A stretch of DNA of 64,000 nt from Bowmanella yangjiangensis (GTDB lineage: Bacteria; Pseudomonadota; Gammaproteobacteria; Enterobacterales; Alteromonadaceae): positions 931 to 64,930 of the forward strand of contig NZ_JAFKCS010000009.1 of the NCBI RefSeq assembly GCF_017255015.1, written 5' to 3'. Below, in pieces: positions 36,797 through 46,647 of this stretch. Numbering within the stretch: position 1 is the stretch's first letter; each line of letters begins with the position of its first letter. The notes below the pieces were generated by a model that did not search any database, was not told the DNA's origin, and saw only the letters and a program-made list of their open reading frames with translations. Made by a program: the position numbers and the translations under genes.

Positions 36797-38383
36797 TCAA
36801 AACTTATAGCTGTAATCTAAGGATAAACGCGTATCCTGCAAGGAGCGGTCACTGTCACCTGCGTCTCGGTCAAGATAACGTAGTGCTAATGTAACGTCGG
36901 CTTGCTTATTCAGATCTCTTGCTAAAGATAACTTATAACTGCGTACTTGCTGGTCGTAAGACAGTCCTGTCAAAGCATCACTTCTTGAATAGTTGCCTTG
37001 CAAATTCAACCGTGTTCTTGGCCCCATTTTATAGGTCAGTGACAACTGAGCTGAGCGGGTACGTTGCGCACTATTTGACTCCAAATATTCAATATTACCG
37101 TAGTTATAATTCAGATAGATTGAAACTTTTCGCTTGTCATAGCCCAAGTTTATGAATGCAGACTCTCGTACAATGACTTCATCAGTTAACTCACCTTCTA
37201 CTGTTGGAATGATGATTCTGACTTCATCAATATCCGGCTCATAGCTTGGAGAGTCTGGGATGTAGCAATCGGTAACTTGTGCGTTGCCTTGAGGGCAAAT
37301 AAGCACGACCGGCTGCCCTGGTACCAGTTGCAGACGTGAGTAACTGGTCAAGCCTTTGTCATAACCCATGCGTGTCCGCCAAGAGCGACTGTTATGGGTC
37401 AGGCTAAAATTGTAGTTATCACCGAAAAAGCGTTTATCATAACTGGCTTGGACAGCACTTCTGGTGCTAAGAGGCCAGTTGATATCAAAACCAACGTAAT
37501 TGCTTTCCCTGTCTTCGTGCTTAAATTTGTTATAGGTAATTCCGATAAAACGTCCTGAGTCTCTGCGCCACTCTAAGCCGCCCCCATAACTGGTAGAACT
37601 TAAGCTTTGATCGCTTACGCCGCCAGAGAGTCCTTCATTTTGATAATCTGAGCCGACAACGACTAAATGCAGATCAGAGAATAATCCCACTCCAACTTTA
37701 CCAGCGATACTCTCACTGGTGATGTCGTTTTGTCCTTTTCGCTTAGTTTTCTGATAGCTATTACTGATATCCCAATAAACGGACTTGAACTCCCTGCCTT
37801 GATAAAGTCTGGCTGTGCCACTGTATGTTTCGCTGTCTATATCGTTGAACACACTGTTGGCATTTGGACTACTTTGGCTGCGTGACTCCCCTGCTCGCGC
37901 AAATAGACTGAAACCAAGGTAAGAAGGTCGCTTCGGAGAGAACGAAAAGGAGGCGTTATTGCTCTGTACAGTGCTCAACTCCTCGGCATTTAATATGGGA
38001 TCCGTGACACCGCTATCGCCAGAAAACAATGCCCGGTGAGAGCGATTGCTTTGCACGGTAAACTGGATACGTTGATCCCAAAGCCCCATCCTGGAGTTGA
38101 AATTATAATCGGTAAATTCTTTGTCCAACGTTGCGCTGTCTTTACTCTGCCTTACGGTTGTATTTTCGACCCGCAAAGCAGCTTTTAATAGTTGGCTTTT
38201 ATATGTAGTTGCCAGAGAAGGCTTTAATAGCAACGCATTGTTGTGCGTTTTATTTTGCGTATTGGTGTGTTCTGTCTCATAAGTGAGTGTAGAAACGTCA
38301 ACCACTGGCGTAAACGTAAGCTCGCCGCTTTGCACCATAAAAGGTTGCAGTGCTATGGCACAAGCTACGCTGACACGCTTCAT
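36797..38383 (-). CDS. XrtA-associated outer-membrane beta-barrel protein
   Basis: The 528-aa protein has an N-terminal signal (MKRVSVACAIALQPFMVQS), many amphipathic strands, and a C-terminal ...LDYSYKF ending in Phe, all signs of an outer-membrane barrel. It matches the uncharacterised barrel family that accompanies exosortase A loci (known as TIGR03016). It is the last gene of the leftward export operon and overlaps the kinase gene by 4 nt. A role as the outer-membrane polysaccharide channel, replacing a Wza-type pore, is inferred. A Cys pair (VLICPQG, TDCYIPD) suggests a loop disulfide. Confidence 0.85.
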   Translation of the reverse strand: MKRVSVACAIALQPFMVQSGELTFTPVVDVSTLTYETEHTNTQNKTHNNALLLKPSLATTYKSQLLKAALRVENTTVRQSKDSATLDKEFTDYNFNSRMGLWDQRIQFTVQSNRSHRALFSGDSGVTDPILNAEELSTVQSNNASFSFSPKRPSYLGFSLFARAGESRSQSSPNANSVFNDIDSETYSGTARLYQGREFKSVYWDISNSYQKTKRKGQNDITSESIAGKVGVGLFSDLHLVVVGSDYQNEGLSGGVSDQSLSSTSYGGGLEWRRDSGRFIGITYNKFKHEDRESNYVGFDINWPLSTRSAVQASYDKRFFGDNYNFSLTHNSRSWRTRMGYDKGLTSYSRLQLVPGQPVVLICPQGNAQVTDCYIPDSPSYEPDIDEVRIIIPTVEGELTDEVIVRESAFINLGYDKRKVSIYLNYNYGNIEYLESNSAQRTRSAQLSLTYKMGPRTRLNLQGNYSRSDALTGLSYDQQVRSYKLSLARDLNKQADVTLALRYLDRDAGDSDRSLQDTRLSLDYSYKF

Positions 38384-39291
38384 GCATCCTTCTCCTTGGA
38401 GCCAGTTGAGTAATAGTAACCGTAGCCGTAGTCGTCTCGTTTTGAGCGCTGGGCTTTATTCACGATGAAACCTTTGGCCATATCCGGATTCAGCGCTTCT
38501 ATGGCAGTTTGTATATCGGTCAGCTTAGTGCGGCCTTCTTCAACAACAATTATGGCTTGCCCTGCAAGGTTGGCCAGAATGGCGGTTTCGTTGACACCTA
38601 GCATGGGAGGAGTATCAAAGATCACTACTCGGTCAGGATAGCGGGTGGCAAATTCCTGAACGGTTTCCAGCATTTTCTCACTGGCCAATAGCTCTGTTGA
38701 AAGATGATGTGTTTTGCCTGCGGGAATTATCCGCAACGTATCTATATTGGTGTGATATATCACCTCTGAAACATCGCTTACTTCGCCCAGCAAATACTCC
38801 ATCAAACCATTTGGCATCTTTTGATTAAGGGTACGCATCACATTAGGGCGTAGTACATCTGCATCCACCAAAAGCACGGTTTTATCCTGCTCCAGTGCAA
38901 TACTGAGCGCCAGGTTTATGGCGTTGTAGGTCTTACCTTCGTTCGGGTTCGAACTGGTGACCATTATAATATTGGGATTATTCAATGTTTTGGCCAGAGG
39001 GCCAAAAGCGTTGTTCAACACTTTGCGTTTGATGGTTCGGAATTCTTCATTGATTTTGGTTCGTGTCGATGAACCGGAGACGAAGGCTTCCTTATCCAAT
39101 TCGAGTACAATGATGTCCTTGCTGTCATCAGCTTGAACAGAAGTTTCGCGCGGTGCAGAAGAGGCAATGCCCTGAGAATCGACTCCTGTCTGCGCTGATT
39201 CAACCGCTGTTGTCTGCTGCGCTTGCGTAGCTTCGGCCTGCTTTGCTTGCTCCGCTTTTTGGCGCTGTAATGCCTTTTCTATTGTGCTCAT
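38380..39291 (-). CDS. XrtA-associated tyrosine autokinase (CpsD/BY-kinase)
   Basis: A cytoplasmic bacterial tyrosine kinase that controls polymer length through its Wzz partner. The 303-aa protein has Walker A SSNPNEGKTYNA (residues 113-124), Walker A' VLLVDADVLRP (139-149), and Walker B VVIFDTPPMLG. The C-terminus is a tyrosine cluster, YGYGYYYSTG, the expected autophosphorylation tail. The N-terminal ~60 residues are Gln/Ala-rich and probably flexible. It overlaps the chain-length gene and the barrel gene by 4 nt each, so all three are coupled. Confidence 0.93.
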   Translation of the reverse strand: MSTIEKALQRQKAEQAKQAEATQAQQTTAVESAQTGVDSQGIASSAPRETSVQADDSKDIIVLELDKEAFVSGSSTRTKINEEFRTIKRKVLNNAFGPLAKTLNNPNIIMVTSSNPNEGKTYNAINLALSIALEQDKTVLLVDADVLRPNVMRTLNQKMPNGLMEYLLGEVSDVSEVIYHTNIDTLRIIPAGKTHHLSTELLASEKMLETVQEFATRYPDRVVIFDTPPMLGVNETAILANLAGQAIIVVEEGRTKLTDIQTAIEALNPDMAKGFIVNKAQRSKRDDYGYGYYYSTGSKEKDA

Positions 39292-40892
39292 AGCAGTCCT
39301 CCAAACAGTTGTTTGGGGAACCCGCCATATACGGCTTCAATCCAAACCAGTAGCACAAAACCAAACACTAACACTGACGACGACATAGCAAAAATAATCA
39401 GGCGTTGTCTGTTCTGTTGGTTCAATTTTTCAGCATTACGATGAGACACTAAGCCTAAAACCGGAGTTTTAAAGTGTTCAATCAACTGCTTGTAGTTTAC
39501 CACCACAGGGTTGATTTGGCTGACCAGGAACGCAATACCTAATCCCGAACCAAAACCCACAATCAGTACCAACGAATAGAATATAATTCTGGCCGGGCCG
39601 GAAGGTTTGGTAGGGAGCAGGGGAGGATCTATCACTCTAAATTGCACATCATCAGAGGTTGCCTCCGCTTTTCTGGACAACTGTGCTGATTCACGACGTT
39701 GCAGCAACTCTTCGTATTTAGATTTGGTGATACCATAGTCTCGGTTAAGACCCGTCAGTTCAGCTTCCAGCTCAGGGATCAGATTTATTTTCTCTTCCAA
39801 AGTCTGAACATTGGTTTGATAGTTTTCAACCCTGACCTTAATCGAGGCAATCTCACTTTCCAGATTTGCCACGCTGATCTTCATTTGCTGATACACTGGA
39901 TTTTGGTTGAGGTTACCAAATTGGCTGTAAGTACCTGAGTTCTGGGCTGCTTCACTCATACTTTCTAACTGTGCTCTACGATCTTCTTTAAGTCGGTCAA
40001 GCAAGGCTTTTGTCTTGATGACATCTGGATGTTCTTCGGTATAGCGAATCAATAAATCATCCAAGTTACTCTCTAAATTGGATATGCGCGCATCATACTG
40101 GGTCGATATACCGCTGTTACCAGATAGCTCAGGAGTAACTAAACCAAACACAGGCTCCTCGCCTTGAAGCTGAGCGAGCGCGGAAGATAGCTGCGATTCG
40201 AGCTCTTTCATCCTCAACTTAGCTTGTTCCAGCAATGCTCTCTCGTTTTGTAACTGAGCATAATAGTCGCTGTTTCCGCCTGGCAAGACCTGTTGCCTGG
40301 AACGTTTGAATTCCGCCAAGCGTTGCTCTGAGTCCATCAGACGCTGCTCATATTCATTTATCTGTCTGTCCAAGAACTCTTCAGCTGAATCACTGCTTTG
40401 GCGTGTGCTACCAAGATTGGACTCGATAAACTCGTTTAACGTGATCTGCACGATACGCTGAGCCAAGGCGGGCGTATTTGAGGTGTAACTAATGGTATAG
40501 ATATTCGCGTCTTTTGTGCTGCTCAGACTGATATCTCCGCGCAGCTTTGCAATCATCTCTTCAAATTCAGCACTTGTCTTAGCCGAGATATCCAGGTCAG
40601 CCTCACGAGCAATCTTTTCCAGATTGGGGCGGCTGAGTAAAGTGCGGGCAACTAAATTGACTTGCTGCTCCGGATTATTATAGACAGCCAGCCCTCTTAA
40701 CAGAGGACGAAGAAGACTGTTTGTATCAACGAACACTCTCGCTGACGATTGATAAGTATCGGGAAGCGATATGACATACAGCCATCCGATTGGGCAAATA
40801 AGCCAGGATGAAATGATGACATAACGCTTCTTTATCCAAATCCCTTTGAGATAGGTCTGGATCTGGTCAATAACCTGTTGAAATCCAATCAT
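39288..40892 (-). CDS. XrtA-associated polysaccharide chain-length determinant (Wzz family)
   Basis: The 534-aa protein is an inner-membrane co-polymerase. Two transmembrane helices flank a large periplasmic region: the first near residues 25-45, the second near 430-450, with a third hydrophobic stretch at ~495-515. The periplasmic part contains long coiled coils (EQRLMDSEQRLAEFKRSRQ). The pre-TM motif VIDPPLLPTKPSGPARI is typical of Wzz proteins, where it reads P-x2-P-x2-P. It follows the export lipoprotein gene by 23 bp and overlaps the kinase gene by 4 nt. Confidence 0.92.
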   Translation of the reverse strand: MIGFQQVIDQIQTYLKGIWIKKRYVIISSWLICPIGWLYVISLPDTYQSSARVFVDTNSLLRPLLRGLAVYNNPEQQVNLVARTLLSRPNLEKIAREADLDISAKTSAEFEEMIAKLRGDISLSSTKDANIYTISYTSNTPALAQRIVQITLNEFIESNLGSTRQSSDSAEEFLDRQINEYEQRLMDSEQRLAEFKRSRQQVLPGGNSDYYAQLQNERALLEQAKLRMKELESQLSSALAQLQGEEPVFGLVTPELSGNSGISTQYDARISNLESNLDDLLIRYTEEHPDVIKTKALLDRLKEDRRAQLESMSEAAQNSGTYSQFGNLNQNPVYQQMKISVANLESEIASIKVRVENYQTNVQTLEEKINLIPELEAELTGLNRDYGITKSKYEELLQRRESAQLSRKAEATSDDVQFRVIDPPLLPTKPSGPARIIFYSLVLIVGFGSGLGIAFLVSQINPVVVNYKQLIEHFKTPVLGLVSHRNAEKLNQQNRQRLIIFAMSSSVLVFGFVLLVWIEAVYGGFPKQLFGGLL

Positions 40893-40915
40893 ACTTTCTA
40901 CTGCTTTGGGGAGGT

Positions 40916-41554
40916 TTAGAACCAGGCCTCGGGAATAATCAGGATATCGCCTGGAAGCAAATCCACGTTTTCGGAGATATCACCTGATTTTACCAGTGAA
41001 TCAAGATAAACAGAGTACTCCATTTGCTTGCCATCTACGACTCGGATCAGTTTCGCACTGTCACCTGCTGCAAACTCGGTAAGCCCGCCCACAGCAATCA
41101 TCAAATCCAACAGCGTCATGTTTTCTTTATAGCTGATAGCTTGTGGGTTGGTTGCTTCACCTATTACTCGCACCTGTTCGCTGAACGGGCTTGAGAAGCC
41201 GGTCACGCTAACTGTGACAATAGGATCGCGGATGTACTTGGACAGCACATTCTCCATATCCCGAGCCAAGGCGGTTGGGGTTTTACCTGAAACCTCAACA
41301 TCCTCTACCAGCGACGTAGTGATTTTCCCGTCCGGGCGCACAATAAAGGAGCCTGAAATTTCGGGGTTACGCCAGACGAAAATTTGTAGGTTATCGCCGG
41401 GACCAATCAGATAATTGTAATTATCAGTGGACGTGGTTAACGAGGCATGAGTTGTAGCTGGCGGCAACGTTTGCACGCTACAGGCAGAAATCCATGCCGA
41501 GACAGAAATGATCAAGGCTAGCTGAGTGGCTCTGATGGCGTTCATGTTAGTCAT
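40916..41554 (-). CDS. XrtA-associated polysaccharide export lipoprotein (SLBB/Wza-like)
   Basis: The 212-aa lipoprotein (signal ends WISAC) contains a Poly_export domain (YLIGPGDNLQIFVWRNPEISG, VRPDGKITTSLVEDVEVSG) and an SLBB domain (VRVIGEATNPQAISYKEN). It lacks the C-terminal amphipathic helix of Wza, which agrees with a separate barrel acting in the outer membrane. Two starts are possible, 41554 or 41545; AAGGAA spacing slightly favours the second. It heads the leftward export operon and is divergent from the priming transferase gene. Confidence 0.92.
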   Translation of the reverse strand: MTNMNAIRATQLALIISVSAWISACSVQTLPPATTHASLTTSTDNYNYLIGPGDNLQIFVWRNPEISGSFIVRPDGKITTSLVEDVEVSGKTPTALARDMENVLSKYIRDPIVTVSVTGFSSPFSEQVRVIGEATNPQAISYKENMTLLDLMIAVGGLTEFAAGDSAKLIRVVDGKQMEYSVYLDSLVKSGDISENVDLLPGDILIIPEAWF

Positions 41555-41624
41555 ATTCCTTACTTATGGACTTCGTAGACTTAAGTCTGGCAAAACTATC
41601 TGTTTTCGCATTAACATGTTGCAA

Positions 41625-41630
41625 TATAAT
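41625..41630 (+). promoter_or_regulatory. Candidate -10 box for the rightward biosynthesis operon
   Basis: A perfect TATAAT lies in the 164-bp divergent gap, about 89 bp before the priming-transferase start. No good -35 element is at 16-18 bp. A leftward promoter must also exist here but I cannot place it. Confidence 0.3.
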
Positions 41631-41718
41631 GCTATGACAAAATAAGTTAGTCTATCCCTAATACTTTTTTTAGCCTGACTTTTTGAACTAATAATTTTAA
41701 TAGTAAAGGACTTAATCT

Positions 41719-43131
41719 GTGAAGGCTGCCAACCGGCGTCAATCTAAACGCTCAAATATACTGGTTTTATTGGAAGGCGCGCTGATTGCTTATCTTGCCT
41801 ATATCGCTAATACATTGATTTTGCAAGTTTCCCACACACCTCCTCCATCGGCTAACCAATTGGCTTTCAATGTGATACTTTTTACCTTTCTGGTATTAGT
41901 TTCAGCATTGTCTGTTGGGTTGTACGAACCAAAGTTGCGCGAGACCTTTCGTGGCATTATCCGACGAATCTTTGTGTGTGTAGCGCTCAGCTATTTTGTA
42001 ATGGAATTGATTACCAGTACATTTTTAATCAAGCTCGCCTTACACCCTTATTACTTACCTACCGCTTCTGGATTGGTGATTCTGGCTTTGGTTTTATTTC
42101 GTTATTTTTCCAACCGACTTGGTTTGTTGGGGTTGGGCAAAGTCAGACTGATTGTTCTTGGGGCGGGAGAGCGCGCTTCCATTATTGAAAAACGTATGCG
42201 CAGGGAAGTTGATCGAATTGGTTTTGACTTACTTGGTTTTATTCCTATTCCTGGCGATGATCGCAGCAGTGGTATTCAGGCCGAAAAATTGATTCATGTA
42301 AAAGTAGATGAAAATTTCCGGGATTTTTTACAGGAAAATGATATTGAAGAAGTGGTGATTGCCTGTGATCAACGCCGCGGAACCTTGCCCATAGAGATTT
42401 TATTCGATTGTCGAATTCGAGGAATTGAAGTTGTTGATATCCTCGACTTTATGGAACGTGAAACCGGGCAGATTGTGGTTAATTTGATATATCCGAGCTG
42501 GGTTATTTATTCAAACGGTTTTTCAAGTCAGAACTATCTGCGAGATATGCTGGATTACGGTATCAATGCTTTTTTGGCTTTGCTGGTACTGCTATTTACT
42601 TGGCCATTTATGTTGCTGACAGCACTATTGATATATGTGGAAGATGGCTTCCGAACAGGTGCATCGGTCTTCTATAAACAAGAACGTGTTGGTCTGAATG
42701 GAAAGCTGTTCAAAATTATAAAATTTCGCAGTATGCGCCCCGATGCAGAAAAGGATGGCGCCAAGTGGGCAACACAAGGTGATAGCCGGGTAACCCGAAT
42801 TGGTAACTTTATTCGAAAGTACCGCATAGATGAACTGCCCCAGTTGTGGAACGTATTAAAGGGCGAAATGAGTTTTATCGGTCCTCGCCCTGAGCGTCCT
42901 GAATTTGTTGAACAATTGATTAAGCAAATTCCTTATTACAATCAGCGTCACAATGTGAAGCCTGGATTAGCCGGTTGGGCGCAGCTCAATTACCCTTATG
43001 GGGCAAGTGTTGAAGACTCCATGGAAAAACTGAAGTTTGATTTGTACTACGTAAAGCATCAAAGCTTACTGCTGGACATTTTGATCCTTATCCGGACTGT
43101 TGAAGTGGTGCTGTTTGGAAAGGGTCGTTAA
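41719..43131 (+). CDS. XrtA-associated priming sugar transferase (EpsB/WbaP family)
   Basis: This enzyme starts repeat-unit assembly by moving a sugar-1-phosphate onto undecaprenyl phosphate. The 470-aa protein has four N-terminal transmembrane helices, a Rossmann-like linker (RLIVLGAGERASIIEKRM), a fifth membrane segment, and the C-terminal catalytic domain (VFYKQERVGLNGKLFKIIKFRSM, then RKYRIDELPQLWNVLKGEMSFIGPRPERPEF, split at Arg-Ile). The start is GTG, with AAAGGA 8 bp upstream. It belongs to the XrtA-linked subfamily (TIGR03013). The deacetylase gene begins directly after its stop. Confidence 0.93.
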   Translation: MKAANRRQSKRSNILVLLEGALIAYLAYIANTLILQVSHTPPPSANQLAFNVILFTFLVLVSALSVGLYEPKLRETFRGIIRRIFVCVALSYFVMELITSTFLIKLALHPYYLPTASGLVILALVLFRYFSNRLGLLGLGKVRLIVLGAGERASIIEKRMRREVDRIGFDLLGFIPIPGDDRSSGIQAEKLIHVKVDENFRDFLQENDIEEVVIACDQRRGTLPIEILFDCRIRGIEVVDILDFMERETGQIVVNLIYPSWVIYSNGFSSQNYLRDMLDYGINAFLALLVLLFTWPFMLLTALLIYVEDGFRTGASVFYKQERVGLNGKLFKIIKFRSMRPDAEKDGAKWATQGDSRVTRIGNFIRKYRIDELPQLWNVLKGEMSFIGPRPERPEFVEQLIKQIPYYNQRHNVKPGLAGWAQLNYPYGASVEDSMEKLKFDLYYVKHQSLLLDILILIRTVEVVLFGKGR

Positions 43132-43974
43132 ATGAGAGATCTGCATACTTGTTTGAATGCCATGACAGTCGATGTGGAGGACTTTTTCCACGTTTCTGCA
43201 TTTGACAAAATTATCAAGCCTTCGGATTGGGATGATTATCAACCTAGAGTCGATGCCAATACTCGCCGTTTGTTGGATGTGTTTGCCCGACATGGTGTGA
43301 AGTCGACATTCTTCATTTTGGGGTGGGTGGCGGAGCGCTACCCTGAGCTGATTAAAGACATTCATGCACAAGGACATGAAATTGCCAGCCACGGTTATTC
43401 TCATCGCCGTGCTTATGAGCAAACTCCCGAAGAGTTTAAGGCCGATGTGCTGCGATCTCGGGATCACTTACAGGACTTACTTGGAGAGGCCATAACCGGC
43501 TACCGAGCCCCGAGTTTCTCAATTGGTTATTCCAATGAATGGGCGTTTGAAGTGTTAGCAGAATTAGGATTCCGATACAGCTCCAGTACCTATCCTGTGA
43601 AACATGATCTTTATGGTACGCCAGATTGGCCTCGTTTTGCTTACCTACGTAAGGAGAATATTATCGAGATACCGATACCAACCTTAAAGGTAATGGGAAA
43701 GCAGGTGCCTATTGGTGGTGGTGGGTATTTTAGGCTTTATCCCTATGGCTTAACTCGTAAACTGGTACAAAAGTATTTAGATAAGGAACGCCAACCTTAT
43801 TCCTTTTATTTTCATCCCTGGGAGATCGATGCAGAACAACCTCGGCTGAAGAATGCATCCGCAAAGTCTAGGTTCCGTCATTATGTCAACTTGAAGCACA
43901 CCGAATCGAAGCTGGAAAAGTTGTTAGAGGACTTTAGCTGGTCGACCATGAAAGATGTATACGGGATAAGTTAA
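43132..43974 (+). CDS. XrtA-associated polysaccharide deacetylase
   Basis: A NodB-type carbohydrate esterase that removes N- or O-acetyl groups. In the 280-aa protein the metal/acid motif TVDVEDFFH and the HEIASHGYSHRR (H-x3-H) motif are both present; TGYRAPSFSIG is the third motif. The C-terminal extension (FYFHPWEIDAEQPRL) is the DUF3473-type tail of the exosortase A subfamily (TIGR03006). No signal peptide is seen. Its ATG follows the previous TAA directly. Confidence 0.92.
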   Translation: MRDLHTCLNAMTVDVEDFFHVSAFDKIIKPSDWDDYQPRVDANTRRLLDVFARHGVKSTFFILGWVAERYPELIKDIHAQGHEIASHGYSHRRAYEQTPEEFKADVLRSRDHLQDLLGEAITGYRAPSFSIGYSNEWAFEVLAELGFRYSSSTYPVKHDLYGTPDWPRFAYLRKENIIEIPIPTLKVMGKQVPIGGGGYFRLYPYGLTRKLVQKYLDKERQPYSFYFHPWEIDAEQPRLKNASAKSRFRHYVNLKHTESKLEKLLEDFSWSTMKDVYGIS

Positions 43975-44015
43975 TCGTTATTGGTAATTCTCCTTTGGGA
44001 GCGGAGCAAGGTCGG

Positions 44016-45209
44016 ATGCCTAAACCAGCACTGTTGTATTTGTGCCACAGGTTACCTATCGCACCGTTCAAGGGGGATAGGGTAAGAACCCGTAATCAGA
44101 TCGAGTATCTGTCCACACAATTTGATGTGTACTTAGGTTGTTTCACGGAAGAACAGTCCATTGATAAGAACGCATTGCGGGAACTTCAGGGTCTTTGCAA
44201 GCAAGTTTATGTAGAGCATCATAAAAAGTTTGGTGCTTTGCTGCGTTGTCTGTGGGGACTGCTCAAAGGCGAGCCATTAACTTGTGCTTACTACAAGAGT
44301 GCGGGAATGCAAGCTTGGGTGCAAAGGGTGTTAGCAAATCAACATCCGGGCAATTGTTGGCTTAGTGCCACGGCTATGGCTCTTTATGTGTTGAATGCTG
44401 AAGATGTTCATTTGTTTACTGACTTCATCGATGTCGATTCGGACAAATGGAGACAGTACGCAGAACGTTCGCATTTTCTTATGAAGTGGTTATATCGACG
44501 CGAATGGCAAGCCCTAAAATGGTTAGAACTTGTTACCACAGAAAGGAGCAAACGGGTTTACTTTGTGTCGACATCGGAAGCTGATTTTTTTAAAGCGATG
44601 TTACCGAAGTCATTGCAAGATAAGGTCGGAGTGCTTCGAAACGGCGTAAACTCAGCGTATTTTTCTCCTGACTATTATCCGTGCACCAGTGAGGAACGTA
44701 TTGACGTTGTGTTTACCGGGGCCATGGATTATCGCCCTAATATTGATGGCGTGCTGTGGTTTCTAGATCATGCCTGGCCTTTGGTTAGAGAAGCTGTGCC
44801 CACCGCAACGTTTTATGTGGTAGGACTGGCGCCAGATAAACGTTTGTTAGCCCGACATGGCTTACTGGGGGTGGTTGTAACAGGTAAAGTCGATGATGTT
44901 CGGCCTTATCTGGGGAAAGCCAGAATTGCCATTGCACCGATTCGTCTTGCCAGGGGAGTACAGAATAAAGTCCTCGAAGCGATGGCGATGAGTAAAGATA
45001 TAGTCTGTACACACTTGGCGATGGAAGGAATTGATGCAAAATGTGAGGGGATATGGATTGAGGATGAACCCACAAACATGGCTGAACGGATAGTCAGTCT
45101 TCTTACTGGCCCGAGTCGTCCGAATCATTGCCGGGAGTGGGTTTTGAAACACCATCAATGGAAAGATATGCTAAAGCCAATGGAGAGCCTGTTAAATGAA
45201 AGGCACTGA
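44016..45209 (+). CDS. XrtA-associated glycosyltransferase 1
   Basis: A GT-B glycosyltransferase of the TIGR03087 type. The start at 44016 (MPKPALLYLCHRLPIAPFKGDRVRTRN) has GGAG 9 bp upstream; a TTG 21 bp earlier would add seven residues. The C-terminal donor-binding half contains VVFTGAMDYRPNIDGVLWF and VTGKVDDVRPYLGKARIAIAPIRLARGVQNKVLEAMAM divided by its usual loop. The 397-aa protein overlaps xrtA by 14 nt. The sugar it transfers is unknown. Confidence 0.88.
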   Translation: MPKPALLYLCHRLPIAPFKGDRVRTRNQIEYLSTQFDVYLGCFTEEQSIDKNALRELQGLCKQVYVEHHKKFGALLRCLWGLLKGEPLTCAYYKSAGMQAWVQRVLANQHPGNCWLSATAMALYVLNAEDVHLFTDFIDVDSDKWRQYAERSHFLMKWLYRREWQALKWLELVTTERSKRVYFVSTSEADFFKAMLPKSLQDKVGVLRNGVNSAYFSPDYYPCTSEERIDVVFTGAMDYRPNIDGVLWFLDHAWPLVREAVPTATFYVVGLAPDKRLLARHGLLGVVVTGKVDDVRPYLGKARIAIAPIRLARGVQNKVLEAMAMSKDIVCTHLAMEGIDAKCEGIWIEDEPTNMAERIVSLLTGPSRPNHCREWVLKHHQWKDMLKPMESLLNERH

Positions 45210-46647
45210 TCAAAAAAATATCAGCTTGCTGCCCGTGCTGGTGTTGTTGTTGCTGTTTTGGGGATTGGCCTTTTTCAGCAGTATTCGCTCAGCGGTAGAT
45301 ACCTGGATTCGGTTGGAAACGTTCACTCATTGTTTCCTTATCCTGCCCATCTGTATCTACCTGATACATAAGAAATGGCATGAATTGAATGCCGTTAAAA
45401 TCGCCCCCAATTATTGGATGTTAGCCGCGCTGGCAATGGTCCTATTCCTCTGGAGTGCCGGACAGTTAGCGCAGGTCATAGTGGTTGAGCAAGGGGCTGC
45501 CTTTCTTGCGTTGCCAATGATGATATGGGCTGCTTTGGGTAATCAAGCGGCCAGAGTGCTGTGGTTCGTTTTACTGTTTTGGATGTTCAGCGTGCCTGCC
45601 GGTGAGGTGTTGGTACCCTATCTCCAACAACTGACTGCTGATATGACAGTGTATTTTTTGCAGATGGTGCAGATTCCTGTATATCGAGAAGGTTTATATA
45701 TTGCTATTCCTGGTGGATTGTTTGAAGTTGCCGTCGCCTGCTCCGGTATTCGCTATCTGATAGCGTCTGTGACCCTTGGTGCGTTGTATGCTTACTTAAC
45801 CTATCAAAAGACCAGCAAACGTATCATTTTTCTAATTTTCTCCCTGTTTTTGCCCATTCTTGCTAACGGCTTAAGGGCTTTTGGAATCGTCATTATTGCT
45901 TATCTGTCAGAGATGAAGTACGCCACGGGGATTGATCATTTGATCTACGGCTGGCTGTTTTTCGGCATTGTGATTTTCATCATGTTTAGTGTCGGTAACA
46001 TTTGGGCTGATCCCATTGAAGAGCAAAGTGAGCGCACGGAAAATCTTACTGCTAACGTTCCGGTTAAGCCATTTCTGTCCGTTAGTGTTGGCATTGTAGC
46101 AGTATTTGCTGCCATTTTACTGTTTAACCATCACGCCAGTCGGGTTGAAATTGTTGAGGCTGGTGACTTTGCCGCTCGTTTGCAACTGAGTGAAATGGAA
46201 AACGATAGTTGGTCACCAAAATTTGTGGGTGCTTCTGATGTTGCCAGCGGCAGTCACGATGGCCTCGATTATTACCTCGCATTTTATGGTGAGAATGTAC
46301 AAGACCGGGAACTGGTTAATAGTGAGAATAGGTTGTTTAACGACAAGAAATGGAGCATCGTGTCGTCCGTTTCCATGCAGGATGCGCAATTAGTAGAGTT
46401 GGTAGCATTAAACGGCCAAAAACGCTGGTTGGCATACACCTACATGACACCTAAATTATCCAGTGCACTGGACTGGAAGGTTAAGTTGGTACAAGCCCTG
46501 GAAGCCGTTATGGGACAAGCCCAGCCCGGTGGATACGTGGCCATATCTGCTTTCAGCCATAAAGGCGATGACAGTCGCAATAAAGTTGAAACTGAAATGA
46601 AAAGGTTGCTGAGCAAAGGATATCAAGGGGTGTTCTCTGGTGACTGA
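45196..46647 (+). CDS. xrtA: Exosortase A fused to an EpsI domain
   Basis: Exosortase A is an inner-membrane cysteine protease-like transpeptidase that recognises PEP-CTERM tails. The 483-aa protein has about eight transmembrane helices in residues 10-270. The catalytic triad is visible: C182 in VACSGIRYL, R227 in ANGLRAFG, and H248 in GIDHLIYGW. The C-terminal ~200 residues are a periplasmic EpsI/DUF3485-type domain (from NHHASRVEIVEAGDFA), usually a separate or fused partner. It overlaps both neighbouring glycosyltransferase genes. No PEP-CTERM substrate lies in this window. Confidence 0.95.
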   Translation: MKGTDQKNISLLPVLVLLLLFWGLAFFSSIRSAVDTWIRLETFTHCFLILPICIYLIHKKWHELNAVKIAPNYWMLAALAMVLFLWSAGQLAQVIVVEQGAAFLALPMMIWAALGNQAARVLWFVLLFWMFSVPAGEVLVPYLQQLTADMTVYFLQMVQIPVYREGLYIAIPGGLFEVAVACSGIRYLIASVTLGALYAYLTYQKTSKRIIFLIFSLFLPILANGLRAFGIVIIAYLSEMKYATGIDHLIYGWLFFGIVIFIMFSVGNIWADPIEEQSERTENLTANVPVKPFLSVSVGIVAVFAAILLFNHHASRVEIVEAGDFAARLQLSEMENDSWSPKFVGASDVASGSHDGLDYYLAFYGENVQDRELVNSENRLFNDKKWSIVSSVSMQDAQLVELVALNGQKRWLAYTYMTPKLSSALDWKVKLVQALEAVMGQAQPGGYVAISAFSHKGDDSRNKVETEMKRLLSKGYQGVFSGD